Shown here piece after piece: positions 1 to 5,855 of a DNA stretch of 6,129 bases (position 1 is the stretch's first letter; each line of letters starts with the position of its first letter). Both the position numbers and the translations under genes were made by a program. Origin of the DNA: Chloroflexia bacterium. GTDB taxonomy: Bacteria > Chloroflexota > Chloroflexia > Thermomicrobiales > UBA6265. Location: contig JACCUV010000321.1 of NCBI GenBank assembly GCA_013698495.1, positions 1-6,129 on the forward strand, in the 5' to 3' direction. Below the pieces are notes generated by a model. That model was not told the DNA's origin, did not search any database, and was given only the letters and a program-made list of their open reading frames with translations.

Positions 1-668
1 CCGGGGCCGGAAAATCGACGCTGGGCAAGTTAATCACCCGTTTCTACGAGTTCGAGGCTGGCGATCTCCTGATCGATGGCCGGAACATTCGCGATTTCAA
101 CCTCCCGGAGTACCGCAAGCAACTCGGAATCGTGCCGCAGGCGCCGTTCCTGTTTTCGGGCACAGTGGCCGACAACATTCGCTATCCCAAACCTGAGGCG
201 AGCGATGCCGAGGTGTTGGCGGCGGCCAATGCCGTCGGTCAGGGTGACTGGATCGAGTCGCTACCCAATGGACTGGAGACGGTGGTGGGAGAGTATGGGC
301 GCGCGGTCTCGATGGGACAGCGCCAATTGGTGGCGTTGGCTCGAATCCTGGTCCAGGACCCGGCGATCGTTATCCTCGACGAGGCGACCGCCAGCGTCGA
401 CCCGTTGACGGAGGCACTGATCCAGGAAGGGCTGGACGTGGTGCTCGCGGACAGGACCTCGATCGTGATCGCGCACCGTTTGTCGACGATCGAGCACGCG
501 GACCGGATCATCGTGCTCGATCGGGGCGAGATCGTTGAGGAGGGGACGCATCACGGGCTGCTGACGCTCGGCGGCCGCTACTGCGATGTGTACAACACCT
601 ACTTCCGCCACCAATCGCCGAACTACGTGCCCGGCGAAGGGTTCGTGCCGGCAGCCAGCGTGGCATAG
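1..668 (+). CDS. ABC exporter, ATP-binding domain (3' part; 5' end outside window)
   Basis: This is the nucleotide-binding domain of an ABC transporter, which would hydrolyse ATP at the inner face of the membrane to drive export. The reading frame begins at base 3, inside the Walker A motif (GAGKST, residues 1-6 of the 221 visible). It continues with the Q-loop (VPQAPFLFSGT, Q46), the signature VSMGQRQ (102-108), Walker B (IVILDE, 122-127), the D-loop SVD (131-133) and the switch histidine H158 in IAHRLST. All ATPase motifs after Walker A are intact. The signature departs from LSGGQ, but I believe VSMGQ is normal in this exporter subfamily. The tail contains YNTYFRHQS, familiar from actinobacterial and Chloroflexota type-IV exporters that fuse a membrane domain to the ATPase. 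That membrane domain is presumably upstream and not visible. The gene ends with TAG at 666-668. The substrate is unknown. Confidence 0.95.
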   Translation, partial: GAGKSTLGKLITRFYEFEAGDLLIDGRNIRDFNLPEYRKQLGIVPQAPFLFSGTVADNIRYPKPEASDAEVLAAANAVGQGDWIESLPNGLETVVGEYGRAVSMGQRQLVALARILVQDPAIVILDEATASVDPLTEALIQEGLDVVLADRTSIVIAHRLSTIEHADRIIVLDRGEIVEEGTHHGLLTLGGRYCDVYNTYFRHQSPNYVPGEGFVPAASVA

Positions 669-671
669 TGG

Positions 672-694
672 CGTGTCAAGGATAAATTGACATG
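672..694 (+). terminator. Weak hairpin just after the ABC gene
   Basis: Four bases after the ABC stop codon, TGTCAA (674-679) and TTGACA (687-692) form an inverted repeat around a 7-base loop. One G-T and one C-G pair extend it to eight pairs. No T-run follows, so this is only a possible transcription-end hairpin. TTGACA also matches a -35 box, but I see no -10 box at 17 bases. Confidence 0.25.
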
Positions 695-709
695 GTCACA
701 CACGCAGTA

Positions 710-862
710 TCGTCATTCTGACGCAAAGCGGAAGAATCGCCGTGCGAAGCACTCGACGACGGAGCCGGCGCCTGATTGGTCTGCCAATGAGCGGCCGCAG
801 ACGCGGAAAAGGCCCTTCGGCGGCGCTCTGGGCTGGGGACTCTTCCTTCGACAGAGTGACGA
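710..862. repeat. Intergenic repeat element, copy 1, with imperfect inverted ends
   Basis: The left arm at 710-738 (TCGTCATTCTGACGCAAAGC, then GGAAGAATC) is an imperfect inverted match to the right arm at 838-862 (GACTCTTCCTTCG, then ACAGAGTGACGA), with a gap of about four bases. An outer sequence at 867-883 (CGGAGGTGACAATCAAT) resembles the outer end of copy 2. It may also pair loosely with ATTGACATGGTCACACACG at 686-704, so the element may span about 686-883. The roughly 100-bp core is G+C-rich, has no convincing open reading frame, and holds a small inverted repeat, ATTGGTCTGCCAAT (775-788). No transposase is present. The element fills most of the gap between the convergent ABC and hydrolase genes. 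Confidence 0.6.
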
Positions 863-897
863 CTTGCGGAGGTGACAATCAATGCTTGACGTTCCAC

Positions 898-1689
898 TCA
901 GGATGGGATGGTGTTGGTTGCGTGCTCCGTCAGGAATGCCTCCACGAAGGGCAGAACCAGATTCGTGTGGTTGAACGCGGCGCCATGGTCGAGACCCGCG
1001 AGCGCAACGAACGACGCATTCGGCATCAAGCGCGCCGCATCCTCCATCGGCTCCGGTCTGTCGAGGGTTCCCGCGTAGATCAACGTTGGCACACGGATGC
1101 CCGAAACGGCATCGATGTCGAGATCAGGTTCCGTCAGCCAATCGAGTTCGGCAACGCAGAGCGCCGCGGCATCGTTGCGCAGCCAACGCGCGCGCTGTTC
1201 CCCGGTGGGACGAAACATGGGATCGACCGTTTCCCAGTTGGCCAGGAACCCCTCGATCCCACCGCGCAGGCCGTCCAACCAGAAATTCCCCTCAGGTGTT
1301 CGTGGATTTCCAGCAAACGGTTGGGCGCCTCCAATTACAAGCGATGCGAGGCGATCGGGAGCGGACGCTCCGAGCGCGTATCCAATATTGCCGCCCATGG
1401 AATACCCCCAGAAGAGCGTCTTCTCGATACCCGCCGCATCCAATACTGCCAGAACGTCACGCACTCGATTGTCGAGCGTATAGGCGCCAGGCGTGTGCGG
1501 GGCGTCGCTCCGACCCTGTCCCCGTGGATCGAGCATGACGAGGCGGTAGCGATCCGCCAGGGCCGCGACATACCCTTCGACTGCCCAGTCTTCCATGCCC
1601 AGGAAGTAGCCGATGTGGAGCAAGAGCGGAGGACCGCTTCCTTCGACTTCGTAGCGTATCCAGACTCCATCATTGGTGGCAAATGGCAT
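898..1689 (-). CDS. Alpha/beta-fold hydrolase, 263 aa
   Basis: This is a complete alpha/beta-hydrolase-fold protein, probably cytoplasmic because no signal peptide is visible. The nucleophile elbow is GYSMGG with Ser97. The likely acid is Asp210 (AGTLDRPEP) and the catalytic histidine is His235 (GLDHGAAF). The early LLLHIGY (22-28) sits where the oxyanion-hole HG motif usually lies, and DPRGQGRSD (54-62) is the usual conserved turn. The region around residues 125-190 would be the cap. An alternative TTG start lies at 1710, but ATG at 1689 is preferred because GGAAAGGA (1704-1697) lies seven bases before it. Length is typical of the family. The gene lies 62 bp downstream of the MFS gene on the same strand, so the two may share a transcript. 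The substrate (ester, lactone, epoxide or halide) cannot be told from the sequence. Confidence 0.92.
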   Translation of the reverse strand: MPFATNDGVWIRYEVEGSGPPLLLHIGYFLGMEDWAVEGYVAALADRYRLVMLDPRGQGRSDAPHTPGAYTLDNRVRDVLAVLDAAGIEKTLFWGYSMGGNIGYALGASAPDRLASLVIGGAQPFAGNPRTPEGNFWLDGLRGGIEGFLANWETVDPMFRPTGEQRARWLRNDAAALCVAELDWLTEPDLDIDAVSGIRVPTLIYAGTLDRPEPMEDAARLMPNASFVALAGLDHGAAFNHTNLVLPFVEAFLTEHATNTIPS

Positions 1690-1696
1690 CGGACGT

Positions 1697-1704
1697 TCCT
1701 TTCC
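1697..1704 (-). promoter_or_regulatory. Ribosome binding site that decides the hydrolase start
   Basis: On the minus strand GGAAAGGA lies seven bases before the ATG at 1689. The alternative in-frame TTG at 1710 would place this site inside the coding sequence, so the ATG is the better start. Confidence 0.7.
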
Positions 1705-1751
1705 AAACAAGGTGCACGCCCATCCGACTCGGGCCGAACCAGCACCTCATT

Positions 1752-3170
1752 CTATCCGCTCGGCGACGGGCTTGTTACTGGCAGGTGCCGAGTGCGCAGT
1801 CCCGCCACCACGGCCAGCGCGAGCATAGCGACGCCGAGACTCATCGCCAGTGCGGCGCCCAACTCGGTCGACCTGCCGGTCGATTCGGCGAAAGCGAGCA
1901 ACACCCCACCCAGGCCGACGCCGATCGAGAACGCGAAGAGGTCGATCAGGATCATCGACGACGAGACCTTCCCCTCCATCCCCGCGGGTGCGTTGACAAA
2001 GGCGATCGAGACGGCAGTGGGATAGGCGAGCCCGATTCCGATTCCGGCAATTCCCCAGCCCACGAGTCCTGCCCACAACCAGATTTCCTGGAGGATCGCG
2101 ACGCACAGGAAGATGCCGAGCGCGGCCGCGAAGACGAGCGCGAATCCGGTAGCCAGGCGCCGCGGCCGATGGGCCGGACCGGTGGCGCGGTCCCAACGCG
2201 ACTGCAACCACGAACCGACCGTCCACAAAATGGAAGTCACGGTCAGAATCAACCCGACCCTGGTAGCGGAGACGCCGCCGAAGTCCTTCAGGGAGAAAAT
2301 CAGGTAGGTTTCGACGACCGCGAAGCCACCCAAACCGAGACCGCGGGCGAGAATCGCGGCCGGCATCACGGGCCGCGCCGTAAATGTGCCTTCCGGCAAC
2401 AAGCGCGTCAGGGTTGTGATGAGCCCGCCAAGTCCCATTGCGGCCACGGCGGCGCCGGCAATCCACGGTCGAATTTCGAGACCGGCAAGGAACAGGCCGG
2501 TCGCGATCGCCAACACAATCGCGAGTTGGAGCCGCCGGTCAGCCTTGGCCGTCAAATTGTGCGGCTTGATCCGGGCATACGATGGCAGGGTCAGCGGCGC
2601 GATTGCAAGCAGGATCGGGATCAGGCCGAAGAACGCCCAGCGCCAGCTCCACTGCTCGGCGACGAACCCGGCGATCGCCGGTCCGATCAGCGAGGGCACG
2701 ACCCAGGCTGCCGATGTCGCCGCCAGAATCGCGGGGCGCAACTTGTCCTCGTAGGCGCTGCTGACGACGGCATAGACGCACGAGGCAATGCCCCCCGCCC
2801 CGAACCCCTGGATCGCGCGGCCGAGGAACAGCCAGGAGATCGATGGCGCCGCCCCGGCGACGATGCAGCCGAGAGTGAAAAACACGAGGTGAATCAGGAA
2901 GACCCGAGCCGGCGAGTGTCGATCGACTTCGCGACCGGCGTAGACGGTGCCGACGATCTGGGGCAGGAGGAAGGCGCTGAAAATCCAGCCATACAGGTTC
3001 CGCCCTCCGATGTCTTCGGCGAGCACCGGCGCGATCGTGGCCAAGGCCAGACCCTGGAAGGCGATGATCGTGAAGGCCAGGATTGAGCCGATTGTGATCG
3101 AAAAGTGCTCCTTGTCCCAGATCGAGGGGTGGTTACGGCTCGTTGTCGAGCGATCATTCACGGCGATCAC
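1752..3170 (-). CDS. Major facilitator superfamily transporter, about 14 membrane segments, 472 aa
   Basis: This is an integral membrane transporter of the MFS, most like proton-driven drug exporters with 14 segments (DHA2-like). Hydrophobic segments lie at about 24-50, 59-78, 90-108, 111-136, 146-171, 176-196, 214-231, 235-257, 268-293, 303-322, 338-360, 363-391, 404-428 and 437-458. Motif A follows segment 2 (AGREVDRHSPARV, 78-90). A motif C-like GPAIAGF (163-169), typical of antiporters, lies in segment 5. The YGWIFSAFLLPQIVG stretch (60-74) is characteristic of a transporter clade common in Actinobacteria and Chloroflexota. The start is GTG at 3170, with only a weak AGG upstream. GTG at 3161 is equally possible, and neither alters the first membrane segment. 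A repeat element begins four bases upstream. The TAG stop (1752-1754) is 62 bp from the hydrolase start. The substrate is unknown. Confidence 0.92.
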   Translation of the reverse strand: MIAVNDRSTTSRNHPSIWDKEHFSITIGSILAFTIIAFQGLALATIAPVLAEDIGGRNLYGWIFSAFLLPQIVGTVYAGREVDRHSPARVFLIHLVFFTLGCIVAGAAPSISWLFLGRAIQGFGAGGIASCVYAVVSSAYEDKLRPAILAATSAAWVVPSLIGPAIAGFVAEQWSWRWAFFGLIPILLAIAPLTLPSYARIKPHNLTAKADRRLQLAIVLAIATGLFLAGLEIRPWIAGAAVAAMGLGGLITTLTRLLPEGTFTARPVMPAAILARGLGLGGFAVVETYLIFSLKDFGGVSATRVGLILTVTSILWTVGSWLQSRWDRATGPAHRPRRLATGFALVFAAALGIFLCVAILQEIWLWAGLVGWGIAGIGIGLAYPTAVSIAFVNAPAGMEGKVSSSMILIDLFAFSIGVGLGGVLLAFAESTGRSTELGAALAMSLGVAMLALAVVAGLRTRHLPVTSPSPSG

Positions 3171-3174
3171 GGCC

Positions 3175-3275
3175 TGTCATGCCGAACTTGCGAGGAACCA
3201 TTGGTTTCAGGACGTCGGATTCGACATGATTCCTCCTTCGTCGAAATGACAATTGGTTGGTCGGAATGACAATCG
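3175..3275. repeat. Intergenic repeat element, copy 2, next to the MFS start
   Basis: The left arm at 3175-3201 (TGTCATGCCGAACTTGCGAG, then GAACCAT) is an imperfect inverted match to the right arm at 3226-3251 (ATGATTCCTCCTTCG, then TCGAAATGACA), with about 24 bases between. The right side then continues as a near-tandem pair of 20-mers: TCGAAATGACAATTGGTTGG (3241-3260) and TCGGAATGACAATCGATCGG (3261-3280), identical at 16 of 20 positions. The ends match copy 1 in style: a TGTCAT/TCGTCAT terminus, a GAAGAATC/GAGGAA arm, CCTTCG in the right arm, and an outer CGGA...TGACAATC. No coding capacity is visible. Confidence 0.6.
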
Positions 3276-3278
3276 ATC

Positions 3279-3299
3279 GGGTCGACACGGGGTCGACCC
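3279..3299 (-). terminator. Strong hairpin downstream of the acetyltransferase gene
   Basis: GGGTCGAC (3279-3286) and GTCGACCC (3292-3299) form a perfect 8-bp G+C-rich stem with a 5-base loop, beginning about 20 bases after the acetyltransferase stop codon on the minus strand. An overlapping 12-base perfect palindrome, GGGGTCGACCCC (3289-3300), allows an alternative fold. No T-run follows, so this is a terminator-like hairpin rather than a textbook intrinsic terminator. With the flanking CCTACCC it also resembles a common interspersed hairpin repeat of Chloroflexota-type genomes. Confidence 0.4.
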
Positions 3300-3319
3300 C
3301 TACCCAGCGTTCCGACTGG

Positions 3320-4132
3320 CTACGGTGCATCGTCGAAATCCGGGATCAGGTATGTTCGCCTCGAGACCTCCTCGAAACCAAGCCGTGCCGCGATGCGCAA
3401 TGAAGCGATGTTCGAGCCGCCGCAACTCCAGACCGGGATGCGGCTGTCGCGCCGAATCGCTTTCGCGACCAGCGACGCCACCGATGTCGCCAGTCCCTGT
3501 CCACGCCATTCCGGATGGGTGACGACGCCGATATCGGCATGGAGTTCACTGGTGGCGAACGTGTAAGCGAGGGAAACGAGCGCTCCATCCCGGATCGCCC
3601 CGGCGACGTGGCCGGCATCGAGCGTCGCCAGCAAGCGCTCGCTGCCGTCGCCGATCATGTCTGGCGGCATTTGGTCAACCAGTTCGCGATCGGCGGCCGT
3701 CAGCAGACGCGCCCCACGTTTTGGGATCGCCGGCGGCTGACGGTATAACGCGTGATAGACATCGTCCATCAGGCGCATGCTTGAGGCGTTGGCGGCGGTC
3801 GCGACGGGTTCGATCAGGTCGTCGGCGAGGTTGGAGGGGACGTTGACGCAGGTCCAACCGGTGAGGTGCGGGATCAGGCTGGCGATCGCTTCCGCACTCG
3901 ATCCGAAGGCGAGCGGTTCCTCCGGTATGGCGATTGCCTGGATCACGATCCCTTCAAGATCGGCGGGGTCGCCGACGCAGAGCACCTCGCAGGCGCCATC
4001 GCGCAGGAACTGGAGGGCGATCACCGTTTCCGGGGTATCGCCCAGCGCTTCGACGACGCTCGCGAGGTAAGCCTCGGTCGCGGACGTTGTGGGCGGCGGG
4101 AGTGGTTCGTGGTGGTGGCCGTGAGTGTGCAT
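3320..4132 (-). CDS. GNAT-family N-acetyltransferase, 270 aa
   Basis: This protein would transfer an acetyl group from acetyl-CoA to an amine, presumably in the cytoplasm. The C-terminal GNAT domain (about 135-265) is clear. It has acetyl-CoA-binding motif A, IGVVTHPEWRGQGLATSVAS (201-220), with the RGQGLA pyrophosphate loop, and motif B, NIASLRIAARLGFEEVSRRT (241-260). The N-terminal half (about 20-130) has no motif I can name; a degenerate second GNAT-like or FR47-type domain would fit its length. The first ten residues are histidine-rich (MHTHGHHHEP). The start is ATG at 4132. The nearest GGAG is about 13 bases upstream, so the ribosome site is poor. The frame stays open upstream to about 4687, but that part is low-complexity Arg/Ser/Thr-rich sequence, runs antisense to the MATE gene, and is not believed. 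The stop is TAG at 3320-3322. The acceptor is unknown. Confidence 0.88.
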   Translation of the reverse strand: MHTHGHHHEPLPPPTTSATEAYLASVVEALGDTPETVIALQFLRDGACEVLCVGDPADLEGIVIQAIAIPEEPLAFGSSAEAIASLIPHLTGWTCVNVPSNLADDLIEPVATAANASSMRLMDDVYHALYRQPPAIPKRGARLLTAADRELVDQMPPDMIGDGSERLLATLDAGHVAGAIRDGALVSLAYTFATSELHADIGVVTHPEWRGQGLATSVASLVAKAIRRDSRIPVWSCGGSNIASLRIAARLGFEEVSRRTYLIPDFDDAP

Positions 4133-4397
4133 GCGTCGTCTGTTGCTCCGATTGGACCCGGCGGCGGTTCGTCCCGTTGCCTGCCACAGGGTACATCGTT
4201 CCGATGGATGGACGTCCGAACGTGCGAATCCACATCGCAACCCGGTGTTACGAACATGGAGACGGCGGAAGACCATCGAATCTCCGTGGCCAGGTCGGGA
4301 TTGCGGTACTGTATGACCGTGCGGCGCGGAGATACAGACTGTCGTCTCCAACGAGACGTGGCGGCGCCTCCTCACTTGCTCAGGACACGAGGTTTCG
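4133..4397. promoter_or_regulatory. Divergent intergenic region between acetyltransferase and MATE genes
   Basis: This 265-bp stretch separates two divergently read genes and should hold both promoters. I looked on both strands for -35/-10 pairs and found none close to consensus; TTGCGG at 4301-4306 has no good partner at 17 bases. No convincing open reading frame lies here. The only structure I see is a pair of overlapping hairpins near the MATE end, listed separately. Confidence 0.5.
4328..4358 (+). promoter_or_regulatory. Two mutually exclusive hairpins in the MATE leader
   Basis: CGTCTC (4343-4348) and GAGACG (4353-4358) form a perfect 6-bp stem with loop CAAC. The same CGTCTCC bases can instead pair with GGAGAT at 4328-4333 in a longer stem with a bulge. 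The two folds share bases, so only one can form at a time. The region ends about 40 bases before the MATE start codon. No known riboswitch consensus is recognised. Confidence 0.25.
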
Positions 4398-5816
4398 GTG
4401 GACCAACAGGCGCAAAGTGATGAGATGGTGGTTTCGCACGAGGCGGAGCCGATGAACCGTCGGCGCGTGCTGCGGCTGGCGCGACCGGTAGTGGCCGAGT
4501 ACGTGCTGCAGGTGATGGTGCTGGCGGTGAATACGCTGCTGGTGAGTCGCGCGGGGGATACGGCGCTGGCGGCGGTCGGCATTTCCAACCCGATCATCTT
4601 CCTCTTCCTGGCGATGTTCGGCTCGGTCTCGATCGGCGCGACGGTGATGGTGGCGCAGGCGCACGGCGCCGGCGATCGCTCGCGCACGAACCATTTGGCG
4701 CGTCAGGCGTTGGTGTGGGGTCTGGCGCTGGCGACGCCACTTTCAATTGCCTGCTACCTGCTGACGCCGGCGATGGTCGGGCTGTTTGGCGACGATCGGG
4801 ATGTCCAGGCCGCGGCGGTGACCTACCTGCACATCATCAGCGCGACCAGCGTGGTGATGCTGACCTCGTTCCTGTGCGGAGCCGTGCTGCGCGGCGCGGG
4901 TGATGGGCGGACGCCGTTGCGGGCGGCAGTGTTGGCGAACCTGGCCAACCTGTTCGCCTCGTGGGTGCTGATCGAAGGGCATTTCGGAGTTCCGGCGTAT
5001 GGGATCGCCGGGGCAGCCTGGGGTTCGGTGATCGGGAGGGCGGTGGGCCTCGGGTTCATGCTGGCGGTGTTGTTCGGCGGGCGGCTCGTGATTTCGCTGC
5101 GGGGGCGTTCGGGCTGGATGCCGCAACCGGCGACCGGGCGTCAGTTGTTCCGGCTGGGGATTCCGGCGGCGATCGAACAGATTTTCAATGAAGGCGGATT
5201 CGCGGTGCTGACGATTTTGGTGGCGACGCTGGGGGCGACGGCGCTGACAGCAAACCACATCGCGTTCACGGCGCTCGAAATCTGGTACATGCCGTCGTTG
5301 GCGCTTTCGGTGACGGCGACTGCGCTAGCGGGGCAAAGCTTCGGGGCGCGCCGGCCCGGGGATGCGATGTTGGCGGCGGCGATCCTGCGGCGGTGGATGC
5401 TCGGCTGGAATCTGTTGGGCACTGCCGTGATGGTGCTGGCGGCACGGCCGATCCTGAAAGTGTTCAGCAATGATCCAGCCGTGATCGACGAGGGCATGGT
5501 GGTGATGATCGTGGTCGGGGCAACGTTGCCGTTTTTCGGGATGTGGTTGCTGACGACCGGGGCACTGAGGGGCAGCGGCGACACGCATTCGCCGATGATC
5601 CGAGGGGTGCTGGCGACGTGGCTGACGGTGGGGTTGGCGACGGTGAGCGTGGTCGTGTTCGAAGGCGGGATGGGCTGGATTTGGGGCTCGTACATCGTCG
5701 CCTTGCCGATCGCGATCGTCGGCAACTGGCGCGCATTCCGGCGGCGGACGACGGTTGTGGAGCGTGTAGAGGTCGAGGAGCAGCCTGTCGGGGCGTTAGT
5801 TACTCAGGTTTCCTGA
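4398..5816 (+). CDS. MATE-family multidrug/cation exporter, 472 aa
   Basis: This is a 12-segment membrane antiporter of the MATE family (NorM/DinF-like), which exports organic cations or drugs in exchange for Na+ or H+. The protein shows the internal duplication typical of the family, with halves at about 25-230 and 248-446. VMVAQAHGAGD (83-93) in the first half corresponds to ALAGQSFGARRPGD (309-322) in the second, and GAVLRGAGDGRTPL (161-174) to GALRGSGDTHSPM (388-400). Length is normal for the family. The last 22 residues are a polar cytoplasmic tail. The GTG start at 4398 has GAGG five bases upstream. ATG at 4452, preceded by GAGGCGGAG, is a plausible alternative and would trim 18 polar residues without touching a membrane segment. 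The stop is TGA at 5814-5816. It is read away from the acetyltransferase gene and towards the nitroreductase-family gene. The substrate is unknown. Confidence 0.94.
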   Translation: MDQQAQSDEMVVSHEAEPMNRRRVLRLARPVVAEYVLQVMVLAVNTLLVSRAGDTALAAVGISNPIIFLFLAMFGSVSIGATVMVAQAHGAGDRSRTNHLARQALVWGLALATPLSIACYLLTPAMVGLFGDDRDVQAAAVTYLHIISATSVVMLTSFLCGAVLRGAGDGRTPLRAAVLANLANLFASWVLIEGHFGVPAYGIAGAAWGSVIGRAVGLGFMLAVLFGGRLVISLRGRSGWMPQPATGRQLFRLGIPAAIEQIFNEGGFAVLTILVATLGATALTANHIAFTALEIWYMPSLALSVTATALAGQSFGARRPGDAMLAAAILRRWMLGWNLLGTAVMVLAARPILKVFSNDPAVIDEGMVVMIVVGATLPFFGMWLLTTGALRGSGDTHSPMIRGVLATWLTVGLATVSVVVFEGGMGWIWGSYIVALPIAIVGNWRAFRRRTTVVERVEVEEQPVGALVTQVS

Positions 5817-5855
5817 CGTTGGGGCCAAGCGCTGGCATCCGCCGTTTTTCGCCGT

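Noticed and set aside
302..330. Degenerate ABC signature (VSMGQ in place of LSGGQ) as a sign of an inactive ATPase
   Set aside because: The Ser, Gly and Gln are kept, Walker B Glu and the switch His are present, and I recall the same variant in related functional-looking exporters.
868..974. GGAGGTGA (868-875) six bases before an ATG at 882, opening a 30-codon plus-strand ORF
   Set aside because: The ribosome-site-like bases match the outer end of the repeat (compare CGGAATGACAATC in copy 2), and most of the ORF runs antisense to the 3' end of the hydrolase gene. It looks like chance created by the repeat.
742..2025. 427-codon plus-strand open frame across the repeat core, the hydrolase and the MFS 3' end
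   Set aside because: It runs antisense to two well-supported genes and shows no domain. It is a G+C-driven shadow.
1683..3086. 467-codon open frame on the plus strand opposite the MFS gene
   Set aside because: Its product is extremely rich in charged residues, Gln and Gly, as expected from reading antisense to a hydrophobic membrane protein in G+C-rich DNA. It resembles no family I know.
3171..3227. Read-through of TGA to give a longer MFS N-terminus
   Set aside because: TGA is used as the stop of the hydrolase and MATE genes in the same window, so a recoded TGA is very unlikely.
4133..4687. 185-codon upstream extension of the acetyltransferase frame
   Set aside because: It is Arg/Ser/Thr-rich low-complexity sequence, overlaps the MATE gene on the opposite strand, and has no family similarity. 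The ATG at 4132 gives a protein of sensible length.
5817..5855. Bidirectional terminator between the convergent MATE and nitroreductase-family genes
   Set aside because: Only a 4-bp stem (GCCA/TGGC) and a run of five T were found, separated and not in terminator arrangement.
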